Counted from the first letter of the stretch, positions 29,763-40,583 are shown. The stretch is 64,000 bases of DNA from Affinundibacterium baiyunense (GCF_018139645.1 NZ_JAGSPM010000001.1:62001-126000), one strand, 5' to 3'. Numbers and translations are program-made. The notes: generated by a model not told the origin, from the letters alone.

Positions 29763-32700
29763 GCGTATAGACATAAAAAGTATTTTAATTATCGGCGCGG
29801 GCCCTATCATTATTGGTCAGGCTTGTGAGTTCGATTATTCCGGTGCACAAGCTTGTAAAGCCTTGCGTGAAGAAGGTTACAAAGTTATTTTGGTCAATAG
29901 CAATCCTGCTACCATCATGACAGATCCAGATATGGCGGATGTCACTTACATCGAGCCTATCACTTGGCAAGTGTTGGAGCGCATTATTGATAAAGAGCGC
30001 CCAGATGCTATCTTGCCAACGATGGGTGGTCAAACAGCTTTGAATTGTGCGCTGGATCTGCACCGTCATGGTGTCTTAGAAAAGTACAAATGTGAATTAA
30101 TCGGCGCAACGCCTGAGGCGATCGATAAGGCTGAAGATCGCTCCAAGTTTAAAGACGCGATGACCAAGATCGGTTTAGGTTCTGCGCGCTCTGGTGTAGC
30201 ACATACCATGGATGAATCTTGGGAAGTGCAAAAACGCATCGGTTTCCCTGTGATTATTCGTCCTTCGTTCACGATGGGTGGCACTGGCGGTGGTATTGCT
30301 TATAACGAAGAAGAGTTCGAAACCATTTGCAAACGTGGCTTGGAAGCATCTCCAACCAGTGAATTGTTGATCGAAGAATCTTTGATCGGTTGGAAAGAAT
30401 ACGAAATGGAAGTTGTGCGCGACAAAGCGGATAACTGCATCATCGTTTGTTCCATCGAAAATCTGGACCCTATGGGTGTGCACACAGGTGACTCCATCAC
30501 GGTGGCACCAGCACAAACTTTGACTGACAAAGAATACCAAATCATGCGTAACGCTTCATTGGCGGTGTTGCGTGAAATTGGTGTCGATACCGGTGGTTCG
30601 AACGTGCAGTTCTCAGTTAATCCAAAAGATGGCCGCATGATCGTGATTGAAATGAATCCACGTGTTTCACGTTCATCGGCATTGGCATCGAAAGCGACGG
30701 GTTTCCCAATTGCGAAAATTGCGGCGAAGCTTGCCGTTGGTTTTACTTTAGACGAATTGCGCAATGAGATCACAGGCGGTCAAACGCCAGCATCTTTCGA
30801 GCCGTCGATCGATTATGTTGTGACGAAGATTCCCCGTTTCGCATTCGAAAAATTCCCACAAGCCGACAATCGTTTAACGACGCAAATGAAGTCAGTTGGT
30901 GAAGTGATGGCGATTGGTCGCACCTTCCAAGAGTCTTTCCAAAAAGCTTTGCGCGGTTTGGAAGTGGGCGTGGATGGTATGAATGAAAAAACGACAGACC
31001 GTGAAGTGTTAGAGAAGGAATTGGGCGCGCCTGGTCCGGATCGTATTTGGTACGTGGGCGATGCATTTGCACAAGGTTTTTCTCTGGAAGAAGTGCATCA
31101 GTTGACCCATATTGATCCTTGGTTCTTGGTGCAAATTAAAGATATCGTCGATATCGAATTGTGGTTGGAAACGCAAAGCCTGGATGGCATCGATAAAGAT
31201 CTGTTATTGAAGCTGAAGAAAAAAGGTTTCTCAGATCGTCGTTTGGCTAAGTTGTTGAAAACAACAGGCACAGCAGTCCGTGAAAAACGTAAAGTTTTGA
31301 ACGTGCGTCCAGTGTACAAACGCGTCGATACGTGTGCTGGTGAATTTGCGACGAAGACCGCGTATATGTATTCCACCTATGAAGATGAGTGTGAATCTGC
31401 ACCAAGCGATAAGAAAAAGATTATCGTTTTAGGTGGTGGTCCAAATCGTATCGGTCAAGGTATTGAGTTCGATTATTGCTGTGTACACGCTGCGTTTGCA
31501 ATGCGTGACGACGGCTACGAAACGATTATGGTGAACTGTAATCCAGAAACCGTTTCAACTGACTATGACACTTCTGATCGTTTGTACTTCGAGCCGTTGA
31601 CCTTGGAAGACGTGTTAGAAATCGTTGATTTGGAAAAACCAGTTGGCGTGATCGTGCAATATGGTGGTCAAACACCATTGAAATTGGCTTTGGAATTAGA
31701 GGCGAATGGCGTGCCTATCGTCGGTACTTCACCTGACATGATTGACGCTGCAGAAGATCGTGAACGCTTCCAAAAAATGTTGCATGAGTTGGGCTTGCGT
31801 CAACCGCCAAATCGTACTGCGCGCACCGAAGATGAAGCCATTACTTTGGCGCAAGAAATTGGTTATCCACTCGTCGTTCGCCCTTCCTATGTGTTGGGTG
31901 GTCGTGCGATGGAAATCGTGCACGAGCAACGTGACCTTGAGCGCTATATGCGTGAGGCAGTCAAGGTTTCACACGACTCCCCCGTATTGCTAGATCGTTT
32001 CTTGAATGATGCGATTGAAGTTGACGTTGATTGCTTGTCGGATGGCACGCGTACTTTCATCGGTGGTGTGATGGAGCATATCGAGCAAGCGGGTGTGCAC
32101 TCTGGTGACTCTGCCTGTTCATTACCACCATACTCTTTAAAGCAAGCGACGATCGACGAATTGAAACGTCAAACGAGTTTGATGGCGAAGGGCTTGAATG
32201 TTGTTGGTTTGATGAACGTTCAGTTCGCAATTCAACAAAAAGACGGCGAAGATGTGGTGTACGTGTTAGAAGTGAATCCACGTGCTTCACGTACCGTGCC
32301 TTATGTGTCAAAGGTGACTGGTTTGCAATTGGCAAAAATCGCTGCGCGTTGTATGGTTGGTCAATCTTTGGACTCGCAAGGAATTTACAAAGAAGTGGTT
32401 CCAAGTTATTTCAGCGTCAAAGAAGCGGTATTCCCATTTGTGAAATTCCCAGGCGTGGATACCATTCTCGGACCAGAGATGAAATCGACCGGCGAGGTGA
32501 TGGGGGTTGGTAAGACCTTCGGCGAAGCTTTTGTGAAGTCGCAATTAGGTGCGGGAACGAAATTGCCGAAGTCTGGTAAGGTATTCTTGACCGTTAAAAA
32601 CGCAGACAAACCACGTGCGATCAATATTGCGAAGAACTTGGTTGCAATGGGCTTTGAACTGGTCGCGACCAAAGGTACGGCAGCGGCAATTTCTGCTGCT

Positions 32701-32973
32701 GGCATTGCTTGCGCGCCTGTGAATAAAGTGGCAGAAGGGCGCCCACACGTGGTTGATTTGTTGAAAAACCGCGAAGTAGTGATGGTCATCAACACGGTGG
32801 AAGAGAAGCGCAATGCGATTGCCGATTCTCGCTCGATTCGTGTTTCCGCTTTGGCATCGGGAGCAACGACCATTACAACGATTGCGGGAGCTGAAGCTGC
32901 AGTGGAAGGGATGCGTCATCTCAATGAATTGCATGTCTATGATTTACAAGGTCTGCATAAGTCTTTACACTAA
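29755..32973 (+). CDS. carB: Carbamoyl-phosphate synthase large chain
   Basis: 1072 residues, full length. Two homologous ATP-grasp halves: the first begins [22 protein letters not shown], the second [21 protein letters not shown] (about 555). Metal- and ATP-binding segments [18 protein letters not shown] and [18 protein letters not shown] mark the equivalent places in each half. A C-terminal MGS-like allosteric domain starts near 935. The ATG overlaps the end of carA, so the subunits are translationally coupled. Confidence 0.98.
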   Translation: MPKRIDIKSILIIGAGPIIIGQACEFDYSGAQACKALREEGYKVILVNSNPATIMTDPDMADVTYIEPITWQVLERIIDKERPDAILPTMGGQTALNCALDLHRHGVLEKYKCELIGATPEAIDKAEDRSKFKDAMTKIGLGSARSGVAHTMDESWEVQKRIGFPVIIRPSFTMGGTGGGIAYNEEEFETICKRGLEASPTSELLIEESLIGWKEYEMEVVRDKADNCIIVCSIENLDPMGVHTGDSITVAPAQTLTDKEYQIMRNASLAVLREIGVDTGGSNVQFSVNPKDGRMIVIEMNPRVSRSSALASKATGFPIAKIAAKLAVGFTLDELRNEITGGQTPASFEPSIDYVVTKIPRFAFEKFPQADNRLTTQMKSVGEVMAIGRTFQESFQKALRGLEVGVDGMNEKTTDREVLEKELGAPGPDRIWYVGDAFAQGFSLEEVHQLTHIDPWFLVQIKDIVDIELWLETQSLDGIDKDLLLKLKKKGFSDRRLAKLLKTTGTAVREKRKVLNVRPVYKRVDTCAGEFATKTAYMYSTYEDECESAPSDKKKIIVLGGGPNRIGQGIEFDYCCVHAAFAMRDDGYETIMVNCNPETVSTDYDTSDRLYFEPLTLEDVLEIVDLEKPVGVIVQYGGQTPLKLALELEANGVPIVGTSPDMIDAAEDRERFQKMLHELGLRQPPNRTARTEDEAITLAQEIGYPLVVRPSYVLGGRAMEIVHEQRDLERYMREAVKVSHDSPVLLDRFLNDAIEVDVDCLSDGTRTFIGGVMEHIEQAGVHSGDSACSLPPYSLKQATIDELKRQTSLMAKGLNVVGLMNVQFAIQQKDGEDVVYVLEVNPRASRTVPYVSKVTGLQLAKIAARCMVGQSLDSQGIYKEVVPSYFSVKEAVFPFVKFPGVDTILGPEMKSTGEVMGVGKTFGEAFVKSQLGAGTKLPKSGKVFLTVKNADKPRAINIAKNLVAMGFELVATKGTAAAISAAGIACAPVNKVAEGRPHVVDLLKNREVVMVINTVEEKRNAIADSRSIRVSALASGATTITTIAGAEAAVEGMRHLNELHVYDLQGLHKSLH

Positions 32974-33015
32974 GCGAAACCCTGCGAATATCCAATAAAA
33001 GGAAATTCGCATTCT

Positions 33016-33062
33016 GAGAGGTCACAATTAACAATGAGCTATCATTGTTCTTGTGACCTCTC
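33016..33062. repeat. Long two-part hairpin between carB and greA
   Basis: Outer arms GAGAGGTCACAA (33016-33027) and TTGTGACCTCTC (33051-33062) are perfect complements. Inner arms AACAATGA (33030-33037) and TCATTGTT (33042-33049) also pair, with only small bulges. The 47-base near-palindrome lacks a strong T-run on either side, so it is either a weak carB terminator or an RNA/DNA regulatory structure. Confidence 0.75.
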
Positions 33063-33102
33063 TAGTTTTAGGCTTGATGGCAAACCATCTTGAATTGTTA
33101 AC

Positions 33103-33123
33103 GTGGGAAATCCCACCTTTTTT
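33103..33123 (+). terminator. Terminator-like hairpin in the greA leader
   Basis: GTGGGA-AA-TCCCAC (33103-33116) followed by CTTTTTT, ending 17 bases before the greA ATG. It may end carAB transcripts, or act as an attenuator for greA, depending on where the greA promoter lies. Confidence 0.65.
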
Positions 33124-33140
33124 GAATAATGTAGATAGCT

Positions 33141-33617
33141 ATGAGTACAATCCCTCTCACTAAATTTGGCGCAGAATTGCTCAAGCAAGAATTGCACAAG
33201 CTCAAAACCAAAGATCGCCCAGAGGTGATTAATGCGATTGCTGAAGCACGCGCACAAGGTGACTTGTCAGAAAATGCCGAATACGACGCAGCGAAAGAGC
33301 GTCAGGCATTTATCGAAGGCCGTATTGCTGAATTAGATAGCAAATTAAGCGCCGCGCAAATTATTGATCCAACAGAATTGGATGCAGAAGGACGCGTTGT
33401 GTTTGCTTCAACGGTACAGCTTGAAGATTTGGAAAACGGTCAAAAAGTACAATACCAGATCGTTGGTGAAGACGAAGCTGATTTAAAATTGAACAAGGTA
33501 TCGATTACTTCGCCAATTGCGCGTGCTTTGATAGGTAAGTACGCAGGTGATGTGGTTGGTGTGCAAGCGCCAGCCGGTGTTCGCGAATACGAAATTTTGG
33601 AAGTGCTTTACATCTAA
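33141..33617 (+). CDS. greA: Transcription elongation factor GreA
   Basis: 158 residues, the family's usual length. It rescues backtracked RNA polymerase by stimulating transcript cleavage. The N-terminal coiled coil has the conserved acidic tip DLSENAEYDAAKERQ (about 40-55), and the C-terminal FKBP-like domain contains YQIVGEDEAD and SPIARALIGK. No clear ribosome binding site is visible before the ATG, and a terminator-like hairpin lies directly upstream. Confidence 0.97.
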   Translation: MSTIPLTKFGAELLKQELHKLKTKDRPEVINAIAEARAQGDLSENAEYDAAKERQAFIEGRIAELDSKLSAAQIIDPTELDAEGRVVFASTVQLEDLENGQKVQYQIVGEDEADLKLNKVSITSPIARALIGKYAGDVVGVQAPAGVREYEILEVLYI

Positions 33618-33671
33618 TGATCTGTTTTGAAGCAGGTTTTTGAAGCAAGCAATTCTAGGTAAAGCAAGAAT

Positions 33672-33700
33672 GGGGCGCGCAATTAGCGCCCCTCTTTTTT
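33672..33700. terminator. Terminator between convergent greA and yhbY
   Basis: GGGGCGC (33672-33678) with GCGCCCC (33686-33692), seven-base loop, then TCTTTTTT. The T-run favours the greA direction. Confidence 0.85.
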
Positions 33701-33734
33701 AGCGACCAAAGTGGCTGAACAAGTCGAGTAAGAA

Positions 33735-34241
33735 TTACGCTTTGATCGATTTTTTGACGCTAGATTGACGCGGTTTCGCGCGTTTAATGGAACCACCTTG
33801 AGTGACACGTTCATTACCTTTAACTAAGACTTTAGAAACAGATGGTTTTTTTGTGCCACTTGCGCTAGGCTTCACAATCGTTACTTCGCGCAAACCTTTT
33901 CCACGTTTGACAAATTTGGTTTCTTTGACACCGTCCAATTTAGGGCGATAGATCACCAATAATTTGCCAATATGTTGAACAGGTTCAGCACCAAGTTCTG
34001 CGCAAATTGTTTCGTACATCGTTACGCGTGCTTCACGATCATCACCAAAGACACGTACTTTGATTAACCCATGAGAATTCAGGCTGGCATCGATTTCCTT
34101 CATGACAGCGGGCGTTAAGCCAGCTTCGCCGATAATGACGATAGGTTTCAAACCATGTGCTTCTGCGCGTAATTCACTGCGTTCCGCGGGAGTGAGTTTT
34201 GATTTTGGCTTGATTTTTTTAGTTGTTGCGTCGTTTGACAT
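33735..34241 (-). CDS. yhbY: YhbY/CRS1-type RNA-binding protein
   Basis: 168 residues. The first 95 are a CRM domain (LTPAERSELRAEAHGLKPIVIIGEAGLTPAVMKEID, and the later HIGKLLVIYRPK), linked in E. coli to 50S subunit assembly. A basic, Lys/Ser-rich C-terminal tail of about 70 residues is added and probably strengthens RNA contact. It is divergent from rlmE with 32 bases between them, the usual YhbY-RlmE arrangement. Confidence 0.93.
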   Translation of the reverse strand: MSNDATTKKIKPKSKLTPAERSELRAEAHGLKPIVIIGEAGLTPAVMKEIDASLNSHGLIKVRVFGDDREARVTMYETICAELGAEPVQHIGKLLVIYRPKLDGVKETKFVKRGKGLREVTIVKPSASGTKKPSVSKVLVKGNERVTQGGSIKRAKPRQSSVKKSIKA

Positions 34242-34273
34242 ATAAATTCCTTTAAAAGCAGTATTTTACGCCA

Positions 34274-34918
34274 ATGGCCAAGAATAAATTCAATCAAAAT
34301 TGGGTTCACGATCATATTAATGATCCTTATGTGAAATTAGCACAAAAAGAAGGCTACCGATCACGTGCCGTTTATAAACTCAAAGAAATTGACGAGACTG
34401 AAAAACTGATCAAAAGTGGTCAGGTGATTGTCGACTTAGGCGCAACTCCAGGTGGGTGGTCGCAATATACGCGTCATAAATTGGCGGGGAAAGAGGGCGG
34501 TGGCATCAATGGTGAGATCTATGCGCTTGATTTATTGCCAATGGAACCGATTGCCGATGTTGACTTTATTCAAGGTGATTTTCGAGAAGAAGAGGTATTG
34601 TCTCAGTTGGAATCAAAATTACAAGGAAAAAGAGTCGACGTCGTTTTGTCGGATATGGCACCCAATCTCTCTGGTAACTCGACGGTTGACGCCGCGCGAG
34701 TCGAGTATATTATTGAATTAGCGGTTGAGTTTGCCAAAGCCCATTTGAAACCGAATGGCGCTTTGCTCGTCAAATGTTTTCACGGCCCTAGCTACAATAC
34801 GCTAGTTACCTTGTTTAAAAACGAGTTCAAAACTGTTACCAATAAAAAGCCTAAAGCGAGCAAAGATAAATCTGCGGAGATATTTTTGCTTGGAAAAGGC
34901 TTAAAAAATCCGAATTGA
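34274..34918 (+). CDS. rlmE: 23S rRNA (uridine-2'-O)-methyltransferase
   Basis: 214 residues, FtsJ/RrmJ family. It methylates U2552 of 23S rRNA in the 50S subunit. The SAM-binding motif is [14 protein letters not shown] (about 52-65), with DMAPNLSGN (about 130) and the K-D-K-E catalytic set represented by the early RAVYKL Lys, DMAP and LVKCFHG. It is followed by ftsH after 186 bases, the classic order rlmE-ftsH. Confidence 0.97.
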   Translation: MAKNKFNQNWVHDHINDPYVKLAQKEGYRSRAVYKLKEIDETEKLIKSGQVIVDLGATPGGWSQYTRHKLAGKEGGGINGEIYALDLLPMEPIADVDFIQGDFREEEVLSQLESKLQGKRVDVVLSDMAPNLSGNSTVDAARVEYIIELAVEFAKAHLKPNGALLVKCFHGPSYNTLVTLFKNEFKTVTNKKPKASKDKSAEIFLLGKGLKNPN

Positions 34919-35104
34919 GTAAAATAGCGCGAAATTTGAGAATAATTTGATTGTTTTGCCCTTGATAATTGTCAATCACGCCAGCATATCTTGTTCAGCA
35001 AGCTGTATTTAATGCGAGTAGAATGTTTGCTTGAGTGGGTAGTAAAGATCGCCAAATATTTTTCTTGCGACTTTTTGTGCGCATGAAGCACCTGAGGAGT
35101 TTTT

Positions 35105-36997
35105 GTGAATAATTCAATGTTAACCAAAATTGCAATGTGGGGCGCGGTGCTCTTAGTGCTCTTTATGGTGTTCAATAAATTTGATAGTAAGAATCTCGCT
35201 GCCAATGCAGTGACGATTCCTTATTCTCAATTTCTCGATGAAGTGCGCGCAAAACGCATCAAAGAGGCAGTAATTGATGATAGCAATCGCACGGTTGTTG
35301 CTACCACGATTGATGACAAGAAAATCAAAGCACAGTTGACGATCTTTGATAAGGGCTTGGCTAAAGACTTAGTTGATAACGGAATTAAATTCGATAGCAA
35401 ACCACCAGAAGAGCCATCATTATTAGGGCAAATCCTGATTTCTTATGGACCAATGTTATTGCTAATTGGCGTATGGATTTTCTTTATGCGTCAGATGCAA
35501 GGTGGTGGCAAAGGTGGCGCGTTTTCATTCGGTAAATCAAAAGCGCGCATGCTAGATGAAACGAATAACCATGTCACTTTTGCTGACGTCGCAGGCTGCG
35601 ATGAAGCCAAGGAAGAAGTTAGTGAAGTCGTTGATTTCTTAAAAGACCCAAGCAAATTCCAGAAACTCGGTGGACGCATTCCACGTGGTGTTTTGATGGT
35701 TGGTCCTCCAGGTACTGGTAAAACGCTGTTAGCACGTGCTATCGCGGGTGAAGCGAAGGTTCCCTTCTTTACTATTTCAGGTTCAGATTTCGTTGAGATG
35801 TTTGTTGGTGTCGGTGCATCTCGTGTACGCGATATGTTTGATAACGCGAAAAAACATTCACCATGTATCATTTTCATTGATGAGATTGATGCTGTAGGTC
35901 GCCATCGTGGCGCTGGTATGGGCGGTGGTAATGACGAGCGCGAGCAAACCTTGAACCAGATGCTGGTTGAGATGGATGGCTTTGAGCCAAATTCCGGCGT
36001 GATCGTGATTGCTGCGACGAACCGCTCTGATGTACTCGATAAAGCATTGTTGCGTCCAGGTCGTTTCGATCGTCAAGTTACTGTAGGCTTGCCAGATATT
36101 CGTGGTCGCGAACAAATCTTGAACGTACACATGCGTAAAGTACCAATCGCTCCAGATGTACGTGCTGATATTTTGGCACGTGGAACGCCAGGCTTCTCAG
36201 GTGCTGACTTAGCTAATTTGGTAAACGAGTCTGCTTTATTTGCTGCACGTCGTAACAAACGTTTGGTTGAAATGTTGGATTTTGAGGATGCGAAAGACAA
36301 GATCTACATGGGACCTGAACGTAAGTCTATGGTGATGCGTGAAGATGAACGACGCAATACGGCTTACCACGAGTCTGGTCACGCTGTCGTCGCCAAATTA
36401 TTGCCGAAAGCAGATCCAGTTCACAAAGTGACGATTATGCCGCGCGGTAATGCATTAGGTTTGACATGGCAATTACCAGAGCATGATCAAATTAGTGGCT
36501 ACAAAGATAAAATGTTGGAAGAGATCGCGATTTTATTTGGTGGTCGAATTGCTGAAGAGATCTTTGTCGGTCAGATGTCGACCGGTGCTTCTAACGATTT
36601 TTCGCGTGCGACCAAGTTGGCACGTGCGATGGTAACCCGTTTTGGTATGTCCGATAGCTTGGGCGTGATGGTTTATGAAGACAATCAAGATAGCGGCTAT
36701 TTTGGTGGTTCATCTAAAACGATTTCTGAAGCGACACAACAGAAAGTGGATGCGGAAATTCGCGCCATTCTCGATGCGCAGTATGCGATTTCTCGCCAAT
36801 TGTTAGAGCAAAACCGTGATAAAGTCGAAGCGATGACAAAGGCATTGCTGGAGTGGGAAACGATTGATGCAGAACAAATCAATGACATCATGAAAGGTGT
36901 TGAGCCTCAGCCACCAAAGTCATTTACAGCTGCGCCAAAATCACCTTCGGATACTCCGCCAGGTGGCGTGACACCGAATGCAACTGCACCTGCCTAA
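35105..36997 (+). CDS. ftsH: ATP-dependent zinc metalloprotease FtsH, GTG start
   Basis: 630 residues. Two membrane helices (about 5-25 and 103-120) flank a small periplasmic domain. The AAA domain has Walker A GPPGTGKT (about 202), Walker [10 protein letters not shown], and the second region of homology with RPGRFDRQV. Zinc is bound by HESGH (about 421). It degrades membrane proteins and regulators such as LpxC and RpoH. It starts at GTG 35105 after a strong GAGGAG. The C-terminal tail is Pro/Ala-rich. A good terminator follows at 37064. Confidence 0.98.
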   Translation: MNNSMLTKIAMWGAVLLVLFMVFNKFDSKNLAANAVTIPYSQFLDEVRAKRIKEAVIDDSNRTVVATTIDDKKIKAQLTIFDKGLAKDLVDNGIKFDSKPPEEPSLLGQILISYGPMLLLIGVWIFFMRQMQGGGKGGAFSFGKSKARMLDETNNHVTFADVAGCDEAKEEVSEVVDFLKDPSKFQKLGGRIPRGVLMVGPPGTGKTLLARAIAGEAKVPFFTISGSDFVEMFVGVGASRVRDMFDNAKKHSPCIIFIDEIDAVGRHRGAGMGGGNDEREQTLNQMLVEMDGFEPNSGVIVIAATNRSDVLDKALLRPGRFDRQVTVGLPDIRGREQILNVHMRKVPIAPDVRADILARGTPGFSGADLANLVNESALFAARRNKRLVEMLDFEDAKDKIYMGPERKSMVMREDERRNTAYHESGHAVVAKLLPKADPVHKVTIMPRGNALGLTWQLPEHDQISGYKDKMLEEIAILFGGRIAEEIFVGQMSTGASNDFSRATKLARAMVTRFGMSDSLGVMVYEDNQDSGYFGGSSKTISEATQQKVDAEIRAILDAQYAISRQLLEQNRDKVEAMTKALLEWETIDAEQINDIMKGVEPQPPKSFTAAPKSPSDTPPGGVTPNATAPA

Positions 36998-37063
36998 TTC
37001 AAACTGAGTCAGATTAAGTCATATTTGGTTAGACTAACTTAATTCGATTACAGAGCAATAGAG

Positions 37064-37093
37064 GGGTGAGGAGAAATCCTCACCCTTCATTTT
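37064..37093 (+). terminator. Intrinsic terminator after ftsH
   Basis: GGGTGAGGA (37064-37072), GAAA tetraloop, TCCTCACCC (37077-37085), then TTCATTTTT. It ends 16 bases before folP, so folP needs read-through or a promoter of its own. Confidence 0.85.
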
Positions 37094-37108
37094 TAGAGCC
37101 ACAGATTT

Positions 37109-38005
37109 ATGTTGAATACTTATTTTGAGTGCGGTCGTTATCGCTTTCCAATGAAAGTGCAGAATACAGGATCAAGCAAAACAGTTTTTAAACCTTTGGT
37201 GATGGGTATCTTAAATGTCACTCCAGACTCGTTTTCGGACGGTGGCAAATTCCAATCCTTGGATCACGCGATCACTCACGCGGAGCAGATGATCGAAGAT
37301 GGTGTGGATATCATTGATATTGGTGGTGAATCGAGCCGACCAGGAGCGAATCCACTTCCGGTAGAAGAAGAATTGAAGCGCGTCATCCCGCTAGTTTATG
37401 CTTTGCGCGATTGCGGCAAACCGATATCAATTGATACTTACAAACCAGAAGTGATGCGGGAAGCAATCATTGCCGGTGCTGACATGATCAATGATATTCG
37501 GGGTTTCGCCTCGCCAGAGTCACGTAAGGCAGTTGCCGATAGTGATGTTGGTTTATGTGTCATGCACATGCAGAAGTCTCCCGATACCATGCAATTGCAG
37601 CCAAGCTATCAAGACGTAACGCAGGAAATTATTGGGTTTTTACGGGAGCGTTGTGATCAACTAATAGACGCAGGTGTAGAAAAAAATCGGTTGACAATCG
37701 ACCCTGGCTTTGGATTTGGCAAGACACTAGAACATAATATGCAGCTGTTGCAAAATATCGGTTTAATGCAAGATGAATTGGGGATTCCGTTGTTAGCAGG
37801 TATGTCGCGTAAGACCATGATTGGCGCAATTACCGAGAAGCCGATTGAACGTCGTATGGCGGGCAGTTTGGCTGCAGCACTTGCAGCAATGGCACAGGGT
37901 GCACGAATCGTTCGAGTGCATGATGTTGCTGAAACAGTCGATGCAATTCGTGTGTGGCATGCAGCACATACTTTTAGTAAAACAAGTGCAATGACACAAA
38001 TTTAA
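37109..38005 (+). CDS. folP: Dihydropteroate synthase
   Basis: 298 residues. It joins pABA and dihydropterin pyrophosphate in folate synthesis and is the sulfonamide target. Motifs: ILNVTPDSFSDGG (about 34), DIGGESSRPGA (about 70), SIDTYKPEV, DPGFGFGKT (about 198) and the C-terminal GMSRKTMIG. The first 25 residues are longer than in many homologues, and the in-frame ATG at 37151 (MKVQNTGS) is an alternative start. It is followed by glmM, as in E. coli ftsH-folP-glmM. Confidence 0.96.
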   Translation: MLNTYFECGRYRFPMKVQNTGSSKTVFKPLVMGILNVTPDSFSDGGKFQSLDHAITHAEQMIEDGVDIIDIGGESSRPGANPLPVEEELKRVIPLVYALRDCGKPISIDTYKPEVMREAIIAGADMINDIRGFASPESRKAVADSDVGLCVMHMQKSPDTMQLQPSYQDVTQEIIGFLRERCDQLIDAGVEKNRLTIDPGFGFGKTLEHNMQLLQNIGLMQDELGIPLLAGMSRKTMIGAITEKPIERRMAGSLAAALAAMAQGARIVRVHDVAETVDAIRVWHAAHTFSKTSAMTQI

Positions 38006-38058
38006 GTACAGTCATCTTTAGTTTTAATACACGACAAAAACAATAAGAGAGGGAAAAC

Positions 38059-39396
38059 ATGTCTCGTAAATATTTCGGTACAGATGGCATTCGTGGCAAG
38101 GTTGGTGTTGGTCCAATTACACCTGATTTCGTGATGCGTCTTGGCTATGCGGCGGGCAAAGTGTTGGCGCAAACGGATGCATCTTCAGGTTCGCGTCCTA
38201 CCGTTCTCATTGGCAAAGATACGCGCGTATCGGGCTATATGTTGGAGGCGGCATTAGAAGCAGGATTTGCTGCGGCTGGTGTCGATATTATGTTGTCTGG
38301 CCCTATGCCAACACCTGCGATTGCATATTTGACGCGTGCTCTGCGTTTGTCAGCTGGCGTGGTTATTTCCGCATCACATAATCCTTACGATGATAATGGC
38401 ATTAAGTTCTTTTCCGCGCAAGGCACCAAACTGCCAGACGATATCGAACTTGCGATCGAAGCTGAGCTCGATCGTGATATGCAATGTGTCAGTTCAGACA
38501 AACTAGGTAAAGCGAAACGTCTAGATGATGCAAATGGTCGTTATATCGAGTTTTGCAAAAGCACCTATCCGAACGAACTTGATTTGCGTGGTCTGAAAAT
38601 TGTTGTCGATTGCGCGCATGGTGCTGCGTACGACATCGCTCCTCATGTATTCCATGAGCTGGGTGCAGAGGTAATCGCGATTGGCAATCAGCCGAATGGT
38701 TTTAATATTAATGATCGGGTCGGTGCAACTGCACCGGATGCTTTGGCATTGGCTGTGCGTGCTAACCATGCGGATTTAGGGATCGCTCTTGATGGCGATG
38801 CTGATCGCTTAGTCATGGTGGATAAATTTGGCAAAATCTATGATGGTGATCAACTCCTTTACCTCATGGTTTTAGATCGCATGGCGATCGGTCCAGTCGC
38901 TGGTGCCGTCGGTACATTGATGACCAATATGGCAGTTGAACTCGCGTTTAAGGAACTTGGGGTTGGGTTTATTCGAGCTAAAGTTGGTGACCGTTACGTG
39001 CTAGAACAAATGCTTCAGCAAGGTTGGTTATTGGGTGGTGAAGGTTCTGGACATTTGCTTTGTTTGGATAAACATACCACTGGCGACGGCATCGTTTCGG
39101 CGCTACAGGTATTGTCTGCATTAAAACGTAATGGCAAGTCACTAGATCAATGTTTTGAAAATCTTCATTTATTCCCTCAAGTGTTGATCAATGTAAGAGT
39201 CAAGCCAGGTTTTGATTGGCAAAGTAATGCCGCATTGGTCGCAGAAAAATCTGTGGTCGAACAAGAATTAGCAGGGCAGGGACGCGTCCTAATTCGTGCA
39301 TCTGGAACCGAGCCATTAATTCGTGTGATGGTAGAGACTTCAAACGCAGAACTAGCAAATAAAATGGCTCGTCGACTTGCCGATTGCATCAGCTAA
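38059..39396 (+). CDS. glmM: Phosphoglucosamine mutase
   Basis: 445 residues. It converts glucosamine-6-phosphate to glucosamine-1-phosphate for peptidoglycan and LPS precursors. The start [12 protein letters not shown] is diagnostic, phospho-Ser is in [16 protein letters not shown] (about 110), metal loop in [13 protein letters not shown] (about 248), sugar loop GGEGSGHLL (about 333) and phosphate loop [14 protein letters not shown] (about 415). A good ribosome binding site (AGAGAGGG) precedes the ATG. Frame complete. Confidence 0.98.
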   Translation: MSRKYFGTDGIRGKVGVGPITPDFVMRLGYAAGKVLAQTDASSGSRPTVLIGKDTRVSGYMLEAALEAGFAAAGVDIMLSGPMPTPAIAYLTRALRLSAGVVISASHNPYDDNGIKFFSAQGTKLPDDIELAIEAELDRDMQCVSSDKLGKAKRLDDANGRYIEFCKSTYPNELDLRGLKIVVDCAHGAAYDIAPHVFHELGAEVIAIGNQPNGFNINDRVGATAPDALALAVRANHADLGIALDGDADRLVMVDKFGKIYDGDQLLYLMVLDRMAIGPVAGAVGTLMTNMAVELAFKELGVGFIRAKVGDRYVLEQMLQQGWLLGGEGSGHLLCLDKHTTGDGIVSALQVLSALKRNGKSLDQCFENLHLFPQVLINVRVKPGFDWQSNAALVAEKSVVEQELAGQGRVLIRASGTEPLIRVMVETSNAELANKMARRLADCIS

Positions 39397-39421
39397 ATTC
39401 GCCCTTTTCGGCTAATCATTC

Positions 39422-39450
39422 TTGATGTTAGTAGCGATACACTGTAATAT
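39422..39450 (+). promoter_or_regulatory. tRNA-Arg promoter
   Basis: TTGATG (39422-39427), 17-base spacer, TAATAT (39445-39450) with TG directly before it. Transcription would start about 50 bases ahead of the tRNA. Confidence 0.6.
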
Positions 39451-39506
39451 TTAGCCTTCTGATTTTTGGTGGTTTCTTGCATTAGTAAGCAGCTAAAAAT
39501 GCGTGT

Positions 39507-39583
<77 letters not shown>

Positions 39584-39618
39584 AGAAAGCGTTTATAATC
39601 AATCGACTAAATTAATTT

Positions 39619-39646
39619 AGCCAACCTATTATGGTTGGCTTTTTTT
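39619..39646 (+). terminator. Terminator after tRNA-Arg
   Basis: AGCCAACC (39619-39626) with GGTTGGCT (39633-39640), six-base loop, then a run of T. The 215 bases from here to the next gene (39864) show nothing I can name. Confidence 0.82.
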
Positions 39647-39863
39647 ATTTGTTGGTTTAACCCTTTAAGCCTTTTCAATTCCTTGCGACCTACAGTCTTG
39701 CCATTACCGTCAGCACTTGAAGAGAGTTATCCACGGCACTGCTCTCACACTATATGTAATGCAAAAAGTGAGCCGCGATGAATAACTTGGCATTCAAAGC
39801 GAATCGTTTTGCTAGTAGGGCGCGTCAATTTCATTCTTATAAATTCACTCTGCCTTACGCGAT

Positions 39864-40145
39864 TTATTCTTCAATTCTCCATTTTTCATTTCGCAAATTA
39901 AAATATTGATCAAGTGCAGTAAGAATTTCGTCTTTAGCCACAGCGCTAATAATCAAATCATTTGGGTCATTCGCTTCATTCCATTTTTCCATTGAAGACA
40001 ATCTTACAATCCTTCCTCGCTTAAAAAAACCGGGTTCAAAATCAACCCAAATTAGAACTTGGAAGCCATCCTTAGAATATTTAAGTGTTTCCTTGTCTAT
40101 CCATTCGACAGTGCTTCCATTTTCAACATATCTTAAATTAGACAT
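39864..40145 (-). CDS. Orphan candidate immunity protein (Imm74-like, tentative)
   Basis: 93 residues from the ATG at 40145 (GAGAAAGTG upstream); an in-frame GTG at 40151 is less likely. Acidic and soluble, with a beta-rich N-terminal half and a C-terminal helix (AKDEILTALDQYFNLRNEKW). Its size, acidity and pattern recall small polymorphic-toxin immunity proteins, perhaps Imm74, but this is a from-memory comparison. It sits directly after what may be the last codons of a deleted toxin and in line with two Rhs-immunity modules. An unrelated small protein cannot be excluded. Confidence 0.5.
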   Translation of the reverse strand: MSNLRYVENGSTVEWIDKETLKYSKDGFQVLIWVDFEPGFFKRGRIVRLSSMEKWNEANDPNDLIISAVAKDEILTALDQYFNLRNEKWRIEE

Positions 40146-40248
40146 ATTCACTTTCTCTTATGGCACATATTTCACAGGAATACCTCTGACTAAATCCTTG
40201 CGCATCGAAGCGCACAAACATAGCTTGGCAGACGTGGCGGAGCGTAAG

Positions 40249-40332
40249 ACATAATGTTCGTTATGCGAGATTGAACCACTAAGTGAAGCGCAGCGTAACG
40301 ACTGGGCCAATTTTGCATAGCGGGTGTTATGT
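40249..40332. repeat. attC-like imperfect palindrome
   Basis: Left ACATAAT (40249-40255), 5-base spacer, TTATGCGAGA; right TTTTGCATAG, 5-base spacer CGGGT, GTTATGT (40326-40332). Outer boxes pair 6 of 7 and inner boxes 7 of 10, with equal 5-base spacers. This geometry matches integron attC sites (R''-L''...L'-R'). No integrase gene is in the window, so the identification is tentative. Confidence 0.4.
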
Positions 40333-40532
40333 GAACATCGCGTAGCGATTTCCCCCGTAATGGCTGTGCTTTTGACTTCGCTTTTGAACTTGCGTAGCAC
40401 TTCTCTGACTACTGGCATAGCGCAGCGGCAAACGAGGCACGAGTGCGCTTTGTGCTTTCTGTTTAGGGTCTTTGCTCTTCGAAGCCGCGATCATTTAGCG
40501 TCGCATATCGCTAGCTTGGCGCACTCCTTGCC

Positions 40533-40583
40533 CCGTGTGTCTAATCAAATTCTCTGCACGGATCGCAAGGACTGTGACAAGCA
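40533..40583 (-). repeat. Dispersed repeat copy A (CHxxCxPCR-coding)
   Basis: About 50 bases that match 42982-43032 at roughly three positions in four, in the same orientation. On the minus strand one frame reads CHSPCDPCREFD-stop-THGA, against CHTHCKPCRMIDQAHGA in copy B. Conserved Cys/His/Arg/Gly positions suggest a formerly coding sequence. Confidence 0.5.

Noticed and set aside
33735-34241. Basic tail of YhbY as a separate fused domain
   Set aside because: The Lys/Ser-rich tail has low complexity and no fold signature; it is better described as a disordered extension.
40158-40418. 86-codon minus-strand frame ending RKDLVRGIPVKYVP
   Set aside because: Most of it crosses the attC-like palindrome and shows no domain. 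Only its last codons look like a toxin remnant, so I report it as degraded DNA, not a gene.
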